From: an uncultured Eubacteriales bacterium
GTDB lineage: Bacteria > Bacillota > Clostridia > Christensenellales > Aristaeellaceae
DNA: 64,000 nucleotides
NCBI GenBank assembly: GCA_902764875.1
Contig: CACWXP010000003.1
Span: forward strand, 111,419 to 175,418
Direction of reading: 5' to 3'
The notes under the pieces are model-generated. The model did not search any database, was not told where the DNA came from, and worked only from the letters and a program-made list of their open reading frames with translations. Positions 10,779 through 19,500 of this stretch are shown piece after piece. Positions within the stretch are counted from its first letter, which is position 1. Each line of letters begins with the position of its first letter. Position numbers and translations under genes: made by a program.

Positions 10779-11105
10779 TCATCCCCCAACCAAAGCGTCA
10801 TAGGTCACCCCGTATTTCACGGCGATCTCCCGTGCAAAGGATTTCCCCTCCGGCGGCGCAATCTTCACCCGGATCTCCGGGTGCCGCAGCATGTCCTCAA
10901 ACACGCCGCACCGGAAGGCCGTCACCGCCGGATCCGCCGTCAGGCTCCGCATCACCTGCGCAATCATCATCTGTTTCTGCGGAACAGCGGTCAGCTTTTC
11001 GTTCAGCGCGTCCAGTCCCAGGTCGTGCCACGTTTCTTCCGAAATCATCCGGTATTCAACCCGCTCCTGGTCCGGAAACAGCAGGCTCAGTTTGTTGTTT
11101 TTCAT
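10779..11105 (-). pseudogene. MutS-like protein with large internal deletion
   Basis: 108 residues. The first ~80 resemble the start of the MutS-related family seen in Clostridia: an N-terminal SLLFPDQE, then TADPAVTAFRCGVFEDMLRHP, close in style to the usual DPxVIxYRxxVFxDL of the MutS core. It then jumps directly to GKSFAREIAVKYGVTYDALV, which looks like the end of a MutS/MutS2 ATPase domain (GxSxAxxIAxxxGL). The Walker motifs and everything between are missing. I read it as an in-frame internal deletion of several hundred codons. It still has a consensus promoter, so a short protein may be made. Family recall only; alternative: an unrelated small protein. Confidence 0.5.
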
Positions 11106-11190
11106 CTTTTTTATCAGGCGGTCCTTTCCATACCGTATTCATTTTTTCTGTATATTGCAAAAATGCCTGGATTCCTTTGCTGTCAACGCC

Positions 11191-11219
11191 ATTGTACTGT
11201 CCATGATGTTCTTTGTCAA
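11191..11219 (-). promoter_or_regulatory. Consensus sigma-A promoter for the MutS-like remnant
   Basis: On the minus strand TTGACA (11214-11219) and TACAAT (11191-11196) are spaced 17 bases, about 85 bases before the start codon at 11105. Confidence 0.7.
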
Positions 11220-11275
11220 CAACAGGTCTCCCTCTTTACAGAGAGGCGGAAATACACAAAAGATTCACGGAGAGC

Positions 11276-11305
11276 TTGACAAGCTGAATTTGCAGGTGGT
11301 AAAAT
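11276..11305 (+). promoter_or_regulatory. Promoter of the T-box leader
   Basis: TTGACA at 11276-11281 and TAAAAT at 11300-11305 with an 18-base spacer. Transcription would begin near 11312, just before the T-box stem I. It diverges from the promoter of the MutS-like remnant. Confidence 0.65.
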
Positions 11306-11311
11306 GCATTC

Positions 11312-11575
11312 AATTTCATAACAGGCGATGACGAAGACGGAACAGCGGGAGGCCCCGCAGAGAGCCGGGATTGGTGCGAACCGGCGGGCTGAAGCTTCAT
11401 CCCATCCCTTCCGAGCCGGAGATCCGAACGGAGCTGATTCTGAGTAGGCGTCTCCCGTGAATGCTGCGTGAATGCATAGGGCATGACAGTGCCTGAAGAG
11501 GTGTGGAAACACACAATTTGAGTGGTACCGCGAGTCGAACCGACCCGTCTCAAAGCTGAGACGGGCCGTTTTATT
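11312..11575 (+). promoter_or_regulatory. T-box leader (tRNA-sensing riboswitch)
   Basis: The leader has a GATGACGAAGACGG start typical of the stem I base, an AGAGAGCC then GGTGCGAACCGG distal stem I loop, and the diagnostic T-box TGAGTGGTACCGCG at 11519-11532. An intrinsic terminator follows (11544-11565 stem), and the acyl-CoA synthetase starts at 11607. T-boxes let transcription continue when the cognate tRNA is uncharged. The specifier codon could not be fixed by eye; candidates after GAAGC are TTC (11396-11398, Phe) and ATC (11399-11401 or 11404-11406, Ile). Confidence 0.88.
11544..11575 (+). terminator. T-box regulated terminator
   Basis: A perfect 9-bp stem CCCGTCTCA/TGAGACGGG with a 4-base loop, followed by CCGTTTTATTTC. 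It competes with the antiterminator formed by the T-box sequence. Confidence 0.8.
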
Positions 11576-11606
11576 TCGAAGAAAAACGGACGGAGGAGAA
11601 CGGACA

Positions 11607-13880
11607 ATGACAACCCAGACAGACCTCAATCAACTGAGCGCCATCGCTGCGCGACTGCGGGAGATGCGGGAGATTCTCGGCTGGACGCCGGAGGACATGG
11701 CGGAGAAAACCGAGGTGACGCCCGAGGAATACCGGCTGTACGAAGCCGGCCGGACGGACCTGCCGTTCACCTTCATCTACAAGGCGGCGCAGGCCTTCAA
11801 CATGGAACTGACGGAGCTGCTGGAAGGGCACAACGCCTTCCTGACCACCTATACGGTGACCCGGCGGGGCAAGGGCGAATCCACCGCGCGGGAGGAAGGC
11901 ATCGCCATTTCCAACCTGGCGCCTAAATTCCGGGACAAGAAGGCCGAGCCCTACTGGGTGCGCTATGAATACTCCGAGAAGGCGCAGAACGAGCCGATCC
12001 ACCTGACGACCCACACGGGCCAGGAATTTGACCTGGTGCTGCAGGGAAGCATGAAGGTGCAGGTCGGCAACCACACGGAAATCCTGCACGAAGGCGACAG
12101 CATCTACTACAATTCCTCCCTGCCCCACGGTATGATCGCGGTGGAGGGCAAGGACTGCGTGTTCGTGGCGGTGGTGCTGCCCGGGGAAGCGCCGCAGCCT
12201 GTTGAGGAAGTCGCGGCCGCGCCGGCCCCTGCCAGGGAGGAAGCGGCCCACCTGGTGGCCTCGAAGTTCATCGACGCCAAAGAGGATGCGCAGGGCCGGC
12301 TGACGGCCATCTCCTTCCCGAACGCGGAGACGTTCAACTTCGGCTTCGACATCGTGGACGGGATTGCGCGGGCCTATCCGGACAAGCTGGCGATGCTCTA
12401 CGTCGACAAGCACCACGAAGAGCGGCGCTTCACCTTCAAGGACATCAAGGACGCCAGCAACCAGTGCGCCAACTACTTTACCTCCCTGGGCATCCGGCGG
12501 GGGGACCGGGTGATGCTGGTGCTGAAGCGGCATTATCAGTTCTGGTTCTCAATGGTGGCGCTGCACAAGCTGGGGGCCATCGCCATTCCGGCGACAAACC
12601 AGCTGAAGGAGCACGACTTTGAATACCGGTTCAACTCCGCCGGGGTCAAGGCTCTGATCTGCACGGCGGACGGCGACACGGCGGAGATTGCCGAGCGGGC
12701 TGCGAAGAACTGCCCCAGCGTTCAGACGCTGATCATGGTGAACGGGAACCGGGAAGGCTGGCACGACTTCAACGCGGAATACCCGCTGTTCACCCGGCGG
12801 TACCACCGGCCGGAGGACGCCAGCTGCGGCGACGAGCCGGCGCTGATGTTCTTTACCAGCGGAACGACGGGCAACCCGAAGATGGCGCAGCACAAGCACA
12901 CCTATGCCCTGGGGCACTACGTGACGGCGAAGTACTGGCACTGCTGCGAGCGGGACGGGCTCCACTATACCATTTCCGATACCGGATGGGGCAAATCCCT
13001 CTGGGGAAAGCTTTACGGCCAATGGCTTTGCGAAGGCGCGGTGTTCGTATACGACTTTGACAAGTTTGACGCGGCGGACATTCTGCCGATGTTCAAGAAA
13101 TACAATATTACAACGTTCTGCGCGCCGCCCACGATGCTGCGGATGTTCATCAAGGTGGACCTGGCGAACTATGACCTGAGCTCCATTCACCATATGACCA
13201 CCGCCGGCGAAGCGCTGAACCCCGAGGTTTTCCGCCAGTTCGAAAAGGCGACCGGGCTGAAGATTATGGAAGGCTTCGGCCAGACGGAGACGACGCTGAC
13301 AATCGGCAACCTTTACGGCGGCGTGCCGAAGATCGGCTCCATGGGCAAGGCGAACCCGCAGTACGACGTGGACATCGTGGACCCGGAGGGGAACCCCGTT
13401 GCCAACGGCGAAGTGGGCGAGATCGTAATTCACACGGACAAGGGCGCACCCTGCGGGCTGTTCAGGGAATACTACCTGGACGAGGAAAAGACGAAGGAAG
13501 CCTGGTACGACGGGCTGTACCACACCGGCGACACGGCCTGGCGGGATGAGGACGGATACTTCTGGTACGTCAGCCGGATTGACGACGTGATCAAGTCCTC
13601 GGGCTACCGGATCGGACCGTTTGAAATTGAGAGCGTGATCATGGAGCTGCCCTACGTGCTCGAATGCGGCGTAAGCGCCGAACCGGACGAGATTCGCGGG
13701 CAGATCGTGAAGGCTTCCATCGTGCTGGTGAAGGGCACCGAAGGCACGGAGGAACTGAAGAAGGAAATTCAGCAGTACGTGAAGGAGCACACCGCGCCCT
13801 ACAAGTATCCGCGGAAGATCGTCTTCCGGGAGGAACTGCCAAAGACGATTTCCGGAAAGATTCAGCGGAATCTGCTGTGA
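11607..13880 (+). CDS. XRE-cupin regulator domain fused to AMP-dependent acyl-CoA synthetase
   Basis: 757 residues. Residues ~8-68 are an XRE helix-turn-helix, ~105-195 a cupin (HTGQEFDLVLQGSMKVQVG, HEGDSIYYNSSLPH), and ~235-757 an ANL-superfamily CoA ligase. The ligase has the P-loop FFTSGTTGNPKM (~416), the A5-like EGFGQTET, the A8 GYRIGPFEIES and the catalytic lysine in ISGKIQR near the end. It makes an acyl-CoA from a carboxylate, ATP and CoA in the cytoplasm. The T-box leader suggests that the acyl-CoA feeds amino-acid synthesis, as in reductive carboxylation of 2-methylbutyrate or phenylacetate known from rumen bacteria; that is inference. Codons here are richer in CTG/GAG than in the neighbours, suggesting high expression or different origin. 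Confidence 0.85.
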   Translation: MTTQTDLNQLSAIAARLREMREILGWTPEDMAEKTEVTPEEYRLYEAGRTDLPFTFIYKAAQAFNMELTELLEGHNAFLTTYTVTRRGKGESTAREEGIAISNLAPKFRDKKAEPYWVRYEYSEKAQNEPIHLTTHTGQEFDLVLQGSMKVQVGNHTEILHEGDSIYYNSSLPHGMIAVEGKDCVFVAVVLPGEAPQPVEEVAAAPAPAREEAAHLVASKFIDAKEDAQGRLTAISFPNAETFNFGFDIVDGIARAYPDKLAMLYVDKHHEERRFTFKDIKDASNQCANYFTSLGIRRGDRVMLVLKRHYQFWFSMVALHKLGAIAIPATNQLKEHDFEYRFNSAGVKALICTADGDTAEIAERAAKNCPSVQTLIMVNGNREGWHDFNAEYPLFTRRYHRPEDASCGDEPALMFFTSGTTGNPKMAQHKHTYALGHYVTAKYWHCCERDGLHYTISDTGWGKSLWGKLYGQWLCEGAVFVYDFDKFDAADILPMFKKYNITTFCAPPTMLRMFIKVDLANYDLSSIHHMTTAGEALNPEVFRQFEKATGLKIMEGFGQTETTLTIGNLYGGVPKIGSMGKANPQYDVDIVDPEGNPVANGEVGEIVIHTDKGAPCGLFREYYLDEEKTKEAWYDGLYHTGDTAWRDEDGYFWYVSRIDDVIKSSGYRIGPFEIESVIMELPYVLECGVSAEPDEIRGQIVKASIVLVKGTEGTEELKKEIQQYVKEHTAPYKYPRKIVFREELPKTISGKIQRNLL

Positions 13881-13945
13881 TATAGACAGACACGGTATCA
13901 CCCGTATATCAGTATTTTTCAAACCGGCACCCCTGCAAAGAGGAA

Positions 13946-13987
13946 AGCCTGTGGAAAGCTTTTGTGTTTTCCGCAGGCTGTTTTTCT
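13946..13987 (+). terminator. Intrinsic terminator after the acyl-CoA synthetase
   Basis: A 12-bp stem AGCCTGTGGAAA/TTTCCGCAGGCT (with G-U pair) and the U-run GTTTTTCT at 13980-13987. Confidence 0.8.
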
Positions 13988-13998
13988 GCGCCGCTCTG

Positions 13999-14007
13999 TG
14001 GTATAAT
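13999..14007 (+). promoter_or_regulatory. Extended -10 promoter of the esterase-GH2 operon
   Basis: TGGTATAAT is a perfect extended -10 element; no good -35 is present, as is common for this class. The start codon is 67 bases downstream with GGAGG at 14061-14065. Confidence 0.55.
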
Positions 14008-14073
14008 AATCCCATCAACCTTTAAAAGTCATCAAAAACCCCCGGGAACAAAACGAACAAGGAGGAACTCCCC

Positions 14074-14859
14074 ATGGCAAGATTGCTCATCGAATACTTC
14101 TCCAACGCCCTCCGGCGAACCACCTCTTTCGAAATGATGCTCCCCAACGACGCCCGGGCCGATCTCCCTTGGGAAAACACCGCCGCCGCCCCGAAGCCCA
14201 TGTCCACCCTTTTCCTTCTCCATGGCTACACCGGCAAGGCCGGCAACTGGGTGCCCGAGGGGCTTCCCGAAAAGTATAACTTCGCCATCGTTATGCCAAC
14301 GGCGGAAAACTCCTTCTATCTCAACGGCGAAGCCACCGGCACCGCCTATCAGACCATGGTGGGTGAAGAGCTCGTCGATTATGTCCGCAAAACCTTCCAC
14401 CTCGCCAACGGCCCGGAGGATACCTGCATCGCCGGTCTCTCCATGGGCGGTTTCGGCGCCCTGCATACCGGCCTCGCCTATCCCGACCGCTTCGGCAAAA
14501 TCGGCGCCCTCTCCTCCGCCTATATCATCCATGAAGTCGCGAAAATGAAGCCCGGCGAGGGGAACGATGTCGCCAATTACGCCTATTACCGCTCCGTCTT
14601 CGGCGATCCGGAAACCCTCCTGGAAAGGGATGAAAATCCCGAGGTCCTGGTCCGTAAGCTGAAGGCCGCCGGCGCAAAGCTTCCGGAGATCTACCTCTGC
14701 TGCGGAACCGAGGATTTCCTCATCGAGAACAACCGCGGGCTCCACCGCTTCCTCGAGGCGGAAGGCGTCCCCCATGAATACCGTGAAAGCAAGGGGATCC
14801 ATGATATGGTCTTCTGGCATGAATATATCGCAAAAATCGTGGAATGGATGTTTGGATAA
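14074..14859 (+). CDS. Alpha/beta hydrolase, esterase D / tributyrin-esterase-like
   Basis: 261 residues, no signal peptide, so cytoplasmic. The family fold is clear: LLHGYTGKAGNW (oxyanion region), nucleophile elbow GLSMGG (Ser ~123), acid in CGTEDF (~212) and the catalytic His in GIHDMVFW (~244). Relatives hydrolyse short acyl esters, including acetyl groups of xylan-type sugars (CE1-like) or S-formylglutathione. The glycoside hydrolase gene begins directly after its stop, without a gap, so the two are co-translated, which favours deacylation of an imported oligosaccharide. The exact substrate is unknown. Confidence 0.82.
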   Translation: MARLLIEYFSNALRRTTSFEMMLPNDARADLPWENTAAAPKPMSTLFLLHGYTGKAGNWVPEGLPEKYNFAIVMPTAENSFYLNGEATGTAYQTMVGEELVDYVRKTFHLANGPEDTCIAGLSMGGFGALHTGLAYPDRFGKIGALSSAYIIHEVAKMKPGEGNDVANYAYYRSVFGDPETLLERDENPEVLVRKLKAAGAKLPEIYLCCGTEDFLIENNRGLHRFLEAEGVPHEYRESKGIHDMVFWHEYIAKIVEWMFG

Positions 14860-16551
14860 ATGATGCAAAAGTTATATACGGAAGCGGGAATCTGCCTGCC
14901 GGATATCCCCTGGAATCGCTATCCAAGGCCCCAGATGGTCCGCCCCGACTGGCTCTGCCTCAACGGAACCTGGGATCTCACCTATAAAGCCCAAAAGCTG
15001 AAAATCGTCGTTCCCTTCTGCCCGGAAAGTCTCCTCTCCGGCACCGATCTGGCCATGGACTACGGCGAAACCCTGGAATATTCCCGCTCCTTTTCCGTCC
15101 CGGAGTCCTGGGTCGGCAAGCGCGTCCTCCTGCATTTCGGCGCGGTTTCCCGCGTGGCCGAGGTCTTTGTAAACGGAACCCTCGTCGTCCGGAACGAGGA
15201 AAGCTATTTCCCCTTCTCCGCCGATATCACCGATGCGCTCCTCCCCGGTGAAAACCTTCTGGTCGTAAAGGCCGTCAACGACGTGTCCTGCAAGCATCCC
15301 TGGGGCAAGCAGAAAATCAAGCGCGGCGGCATGTGGTACACCCCCTGCTCCGGCATCTGGCAAACCGTCTGGCTCGAGCCGGTCCCCGCCCGTTTTATCT
15401 CCGCCCTGAAAATCACCGCCGATGAATCCCGCGTGGAAGTCCGTATCGAAGGAGTGGAAACCGGCAGCATCCTCTTTGAGGACGAGGTCATCCCCTTCTC
15501 CGGCGGCATCGTTCGCTTCCGGGTCTCCTCCCCCCGTCTCTGGAGCCCGGAGGATCCGTATCTCTATCGCTTCTCCGTCCGTGCCGGTTCCGATACCGTG
15601 GAGTCCTATTTCGCCCTCCGCTCCCTCTCCATCCGTCAGGTGAACGGCATCCCCCGCCTCTGTCTCAACGGCGAACCCTATTTCTTCCACGCCCTCCTGG
15701 ACCAGGGCTACTGGAGCGACGGCCTCTACACACCCGCGGATCCGGAAGGCTTCGAGCGGGATATCCTCGCCATGAAGGCCCTGGGCTTCAACACCCTCCG
15801 CAAGCATATCAAAATCGAGCCGGAGCAGTTCTATTATGACTGCGACCGGCTCGGCATGGTGGTTTTCCAGGATATGGTGAACTGCGGGAAATATATCTAT
15901 TTCCGCGATACGGTCATCGGCACCGTTCTCGGCCTTTTCGGCCGGGGCGATATCAAGCTCAACCGGGATAAGGAAGCCCGCACCGCTTTCCTCGCCGCCA
16001 TGGCGGAAACGGTCCGCCTCCTTTGGAATCATCCGTCCGTCTGCCTCTGGACCATTTTCAACGAGGGCTGGGGCCAGTTCTGTGCCGACAGCGCCTATCG
16101 CCGCCTCAAAGCCCTGGACCCCACCCGCTTTATCGACAGCACCTCCGGCTGGTTCTGCCAGCGGGAAAGCGACGTGGAAAGCCTCCATATCTATTTCCGA
16201 AAGCTCTATGTCGGCCGCCAGAAGCGGCCCCAGCTCATTTCCGAGTTCGGCGGCTGGTCCCTCAAAGTCCCCGGCCATTCCTTCAATCCCCTGGAAACCT
16301 TCGGCTACCGCAAGTATACCGACCGCGAAGCCTTCCTCCGCGATCTGAAGGATCTCTATGAAAAGCAGGTCCTGCCCCTGGTGTTCAAGGGCCTCTGCGG
16401 CGCGGTCTACACTGAGGTCTCCGATGTCGAGGATGAAACAAACGGCCTCCTGACGTTTGACCGTCGGGAGGCAAAGGTAAAACCTGAAGATTTGGAAGAG
16501 ATAGCCATCATGCTCCGGCAGGCTATCCGGGCCCCAAAGACCGGAACCTGA
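14860..16551 (+). CDS. Family 2 glycoside hydrolase
   Basis: 563 residues, no signal peptide. The N-terminal jelly-roll (LNGTWDLTYKAQ, SRSFSVPESWVGKRVLLHFGAV, VFVNG) is the sugar-binding domain of GH2. An Ig-like domain follows, then a TIM barrel with LRKHIKIEPEQFYYDCDRLG, acid/base Glu402 in TIFNEGWG and nucleophile Glu462 in LISEFGG. GH2 enzymes are usually 600 to over 1000 residues, so this is a short form. It could be a beta-galactosidase, glucuronidase or mannosidase; the sequence does not decide. It acts in the cytoplasm with the esterase encoded just upstream. Confidence 0.85.
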   Translation: MMQKLYTEAGICLPDIPWNRYPRPQMVRPDWLCLNGTWDLTYKAQKLKIVVPFCPESLLSGTDLAMDYGETLEYSRSFSVPESWVGKRVLLHFGAVSRVAEVFVNGTLVVRNEESYFPFSADITDALLPGENLLVVKAVNDVSCKHPWGKQKIKRGGMWYTPCSGIWQTVWLEPVPARFISALKITADESRVEVRIEGVETGSILFEDEVIPFSGGIVRFRVSSPRLWSPEDPYLYRFSVRAGSDTVESYFALRSLSIRQVNGIPRLCLNGEPYFFHALLDQGYWSDGLYTPADPEGFERDILAMKALGFNTLRKHIKIEPEQFYYDCDRLGMVVFQDMVNCGKYIYFRDTVIGTVLGLFGRGDIKLNRDKEARTAFLAAMAETVRLLWNHPSVCLWTIFNEGWGQFCADSAYRRLKALDPTRFIDSTSGWFCQRESDVESLHIYFRKLYVGRQKRPQLISEFGGWSLKVPGHSFNPLETFGYRKYTDREAFLRDLKDLYEKQVLPLVFKGLCGAVYTEVSDVEDETNGLLTFDRREAKVKPEDLEEIAIMLRQAIRAPKTGT

Positions 16552-16570
16552 ATCCGAAACCCGAAATCGT

Positions 16571-16632
16571 AACCCTAAACCCTAAACCCTATATCTATTC
16601 ACTACCCACTATCCACTAATAACTATCCACTC
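16571..16632. repeat. Heptameric tandem repeats (CCCTAAA and TATCCAC types)
   Basis: CCCTAAA-type heptamers (about three copies) are followed by degenerate TATCCAC heptamers (about four). The array fills the gap between convergent genes and runs into the stop codon of the minus-strand ATPase gene at 16631-16633. The same two heptamer types recur at 20703-20776. Confidence 0.75.
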
Positions 16633-17425
16633 ACGAGAGCAGCATCCGGTCGTTCACAAACGACTCCCCGCTCGCTTTGGCAAAGGCGTCCATCAGCAGC
16701 TCAATCGTGAGCTGCTTTTTCTCTTCGCCGGAAATATCCAGTATAACCCGTCCTTCGTTCATCATGATCAGCCGGTTGCCGTATCGGATCGCGTCCTTCA
16801 TGTTGTGCGTCACCATCAGCGTCATCAGCCGGTTTTCCCGAATGATTTTCTCCGAAAGCTCCAGCACCTTGGCCGCCGTCCGCGGGTCCAGCGCCGCCGT
16901 GTGTTCGTCAAGCAGCAGCAGTTTCGGCTTGTTCAGCGTCGCCATCAGCAGCGTCAGCGCCTGCCGCTGTCCGCCGGAAAGCAGCCCCACCTTCGCGGTC
17001 ATCCGGTTTTCCAGCCCAAGCCCCAGTTCGGCCAGCCGTTCCCGGAAAAAGCTCCGTTCTTCTTTGGTGATCCCGGGCTTCAGCGTCCGCTTTTTGCCCC
17101 GCCGGGCCGCCAGCGCCAGGTTCTCTTCAATCTGCATGGTTCCCGCCGTGCCCATCATCGGGTCCTGAAAAACCCGCCCCAGCAACGCAGCCCTTTTGTA
17201 TTCCGGTATCCCGCTCAGATCCGTTCCGTCCACGACGATGCTTCCGCTGTCCACGGGCCAAACCCCGGCGATGGCGTTCAGCAGCGTCGATTTCCCCGCC
17301 CCGTTTCCGCCGATCACCGTCACAAAGTCCTCGTCTTTCAGCTGCAGGCTGATCTTGTTCAGCGCCACCCGCTCGTTCACGGTCTTTGCGTTGAAGGTCT
17401 TCGTCACGTTCGAAATGTCAAGCAT
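16631..17425 (-). CDS. ABC transporter ATP-binding protein (TrpZ-like)
   Basis: 264 residues from ATG 17425. Walker A GGNGAGKST, signature LSGGQRQAL, Walker B LLLLDEHTAAL and the H-loop VTHNMKDA are all present, so it is a complete ATPase. Its start overlaps the permease stop by eight bases (ATGCTTGA), so the two are translationally coupled. The companion permease is of the branched-chain amino-acid/ribose type and the binding protein is ABC_sub_bind (PF04392-type), the combination described for tryptophan/tyrosine uptake in Firmicutes (TrpXYZ). The substrate here is inferred only. Confidence 0.9.
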   Translation of the reverse strand: MLDISNVTKTFNAKTVNERVALNKISLQLKDEDFVTVIGGNGAGKSTLLNAIAGVWPVDSGSIVVDGTDLSGIPEYKRAALLGRVFQDPMMGTAGTMQIEENLALAARRGKKRTLKPGITKEERSFFRERLAELGLGLENRMTAKVGLLSGGQRQALTLLMATLNKPKLLLLDEHTAALDPRTAAKVLELSEKIIRENRLMTLMVTHNMKDAIRYGNRLIMMNEGRVILDISGEEKKQLTIELLMDAFAKASGESFVNDRMLLS

Positions 17426-18344
17426 GCGTCGACCCTCCCTTCGCCCCGTGCTTCGCGGAAACATGGCTCTTCCAGTAGGGAATCGCCAGGAACACCGCCA
17501 CGATCAGCGCCGAAAGCAGCTTCAGCAGGTTCGTGTTCAGCCCGAGCCACAGTACGATCTGGATCACGATAAAGTAAATCACCGCCCCGATCGCGACTGC
17601 GATCAGCTTCAGCGCGAAGTTCCTGAAAAGTTTTCCGAAAAGCACCTCGCTGATGATCACCGCCGCCAGGCCGATCACGATGGCCCCGCGGCCCATGTTC
17701 ACGTCCACAAACCCCTGATAGTGCGCCAGCAGCACCGAGGCCAGCGCCACGATCCCGTTGGAAATCATCAGCCCGAGGATCTTCGTCTTCTTTGTGTTGA
17801 TCCCCTGGGCCCGGGCCATGGCTTCGTTCGCGCCCGTGGCCCGCAGGGAGCAGCCCGTCTCCGTTCCGAAGAACCAGTACAGGATGCCGATCAGCACCGC
17901 CAGGAAAATCAGCGTGATCAGAATCGGGTTGTCGATGCTCAGCGTCCGAACGTTCCGCTGGCTTACGATCAGCGGGTATTTCGTCACGTTGATGCCCTGG
18001 TTGGCCTTGAAGTCCATCACCGCCAGGTTCAGCGAATACAGCGAAAGCTGGGTCAATATGCCGGCCAAAATCGCCGGAATGCCCATCGCCGTGTGGAAAA
18101 CCCCGGTCAGCAGGCCTGCCAGCATGCCTGCGATAATCGCGCAGAGCAGCGCCAGCCATACGTTCCATCCGTTCAGCATCAGCATCACGCAAACGGCGCC
18201 GCCGGTGGCCATGCTTCCGTCCACCGTCAGGTCCGCCAGGTCCAGCACCTTGTAGGTGATGTAAACGCCGATGGACATAATACCCCAGATCAGTCCCTGC
18301 GCCACCGCCCCCGGCAGCGCGTTCAGCAGAGAAGCCAGATTCAC
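17418..18344 (-). CDS. ABC transporter permease (TrpY-like)
   Basis: 308 residues with about eight hydrophobic segments and the BPD_transp_2 pattern (IWGIMSIGVYITYKVLDLADLTVDGS; GIPAILAGILTQLSLYSLNL; ATGANEAMARAQGIN). It forms the membrane channel for the adjacent ATPase. It starts 15 bases after the stop of the binding-protein gene, giving the order binding protein - permease - ATPase in one operon. Confidence 0.9.
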   Translation of the reverse strand: MNLASLLNALPGAVAQGLIWGIMSIGVYITYKVLDLADLTVDGSMATGGAVCVMLMLNGWNVWLALLCAIIAGMLAGLLTGVFHTAMGIPAILAGILTQLSLYSLNLAVMDFKANQGINVTKYPLIVSQRNVRTLSIDNPILITLIFLAVLIGILYWFFGTETGCSLRATGANEAMARAQGINTKKTKILGLMISNGIVALASVLLAHYQGFVDVNMGRGAIVIGLAAVIISEVLFGKLFRNFALKLIAVAIGAVIYFIVIQIVLWLGLNTNLLKLLSALIVAVFLAIPYWKSHVSAKHGAKGGSTHA

Positions 18345-18359
18345 GTTTCTTTCCCCTTT

Positions 18360-19310
18360 TTATTCAATCGCGGCATAGCCTTCCGGAATGCTCACGCCCA
18401 GCGCTTCGCACAGCTCCGCGTTGTATTCCTTCACGACGTTCGGGGCAAACCGGATGTCCATGGAAGCCACGTCCGCGCCGTTCACCAACACTTCGTAGGC
18501 CATTTCGCCCGTCGCGTATCCAAGGTCGTAGTAGCTGATGGAAAGCGTCGCCACACCGCATCCCTTGCAAAGGCCTTCCTCGCCGACCACGGCCGGAATC
18601 TTCGCGGGCTCCACAACGTTCCGGATCGCCTCTGTGCAGGAGGCCGCCGTGTTGTCCGTCGGGATGTAGATGACCTCGCTCCCGTCGCAGGCGCTCTGTG
18701 CAACGCTGGCCACGTCGTTGCTGTCCGCAAACGTGTATTCCGTGCAAACGCATCCGTATCCTTCAAGGTAGCCGCGGATCACGTCCACCTGGTATTTGCT
18801 GTTCGGTTCCGCCGAGCAGTACAGCAGCCCCACCTTCGTCGCTTCCGGGAACAGCTCGTGCAGCATCGCCGCCTGCTGGTCCAGCGGCGCCAGGTCCGAT
18901 GTGCCGCTCACGTTGATCCCCGTCGCTCCGCTCCAGTCGCTGATGTCCAGCGCCGTCGCGTAGTCGGTAACGGAGGTGCCCAGGATCGGAATGTCGCCCG
19001 TCGCTGCCACCGCCGCCTGAAGCGCCGGCGTCGCGTTTGCCATGATCAGGTCCACGCTGTTGGAAACAAACCCGTTCATGATCGTGCTGCAGGTGTTCGT
19101 GTCGCCGGAAGCGTTCTGCAGGTCAAATACCACAGCGTCGCCCAGCTTTTCCTTCAGGGCGTCCTGGAATCCCTGCGTTGCCGCGTCCAGCGCAACGTGC
19201 TGAACCAGCTGGCAGATGCCGATGTGATAGGTCGTTCCTTCCGCGGCCGCAATCCCGCTCAGGCCCAGAACAACCGTCAGTGCAATCAGAATGGACAGTG
19301 CCTTTTTCAT
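18360..19310 (-). CDS. ABC transporter substrate-binding protein (ABC_sub_bind, TrpX-like)
   Basis: 316 residues from ATG 19310, placed by AGGAGGAACC just upstream; longer readings lack a binding site. A signal peptide (KKALSILIALTVVLGLSGIAAA, about residues 2-23) is clear but there is no lipobox cysteine, unusual for a Gram-positive binding protein. The mature part has the repeated Rossmann pattern of ABC_sub_bind: HIGICQLVQHVALD, GDIPILGTSVTDY, VGLLYCSAEPNS. In related families it binds tryptophan or tyrosine outside the cell. Confidence 0.88.
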   Translation of the reverse strand: MKKALSILIALTVVLGLSGIAAAEGTTYHIGICQLVQHVALDAATQGFQDALKEKLGDAVVFDLQNASGDTNTCSTIMNGFVSNSVDLIMANATPALQAAVAATGDIPILGTSVTDYATALDISDWSGATGINVSGTSDLAPLDQQAAMLHELFPEATKVGLLYCSAEPNSKYQVDVIRGYLEGYGCVCTEYTFADSNDVASVAQSACDGSEVIYIPTDNTAASCTEAIRNVVEPAKIPAVVGEEGLCKGCGVATLSISYYDLGYATGEMAYEVLVNGADVASMDIRFAPNVVKEYNAELCEALGVSIPEGYAAIE

Positions 19311-19432
19311 GTGTGGTTCCTCCTCGTTCATCCCTTTGATATCAAAAAGGAAGCCCTTCCATCCGGAAAGAGCCCCCTTGCTGATTCCCCTTGACGCCTT
19401 CGCCAAATCATCTCAGACGGATACTGTAAAAA

Positions 19433-19459
19433 TCTATAGCACCAAGCCCGTCCTGTCAA
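19433..19459 (-). promoter_or_regulatory. Promoter of the TrpXYZ-like operon
   Basis: On the minus strand TTGACA (19454-19459) is followed after 15 bases by TATAGA (19433-19438), or after 17 by TAGATT. The leader to the ATG is about 115 bases. I could not identify a T-box or other riboswitch in it. Confidence 0.5.
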
Positions 19460-19500
19460 TCACATCCGGTTATAAAGAACAAAGCAGGTACAAAATCCGG

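Noticed and set aside
11312-11575. tRNA gene in the leader upstream of 11607
   Set aside because: There is no cloverleaf; the conserved TGGTACCGCG followed by a terminator identifies a T-box.
16571-16632. Telomere-like end (CCCTAAA repeats)
   Set aside because: Only about three copies, internal to the sequence, and a second internal site exists at 20703.
17196-19394. 732-codon plus-strand frame across the TrpXYZ-like operon
   Set aside because: It opposes three well-matched ABC transporter genes, is His/Arg/Val-rich and has no family features.
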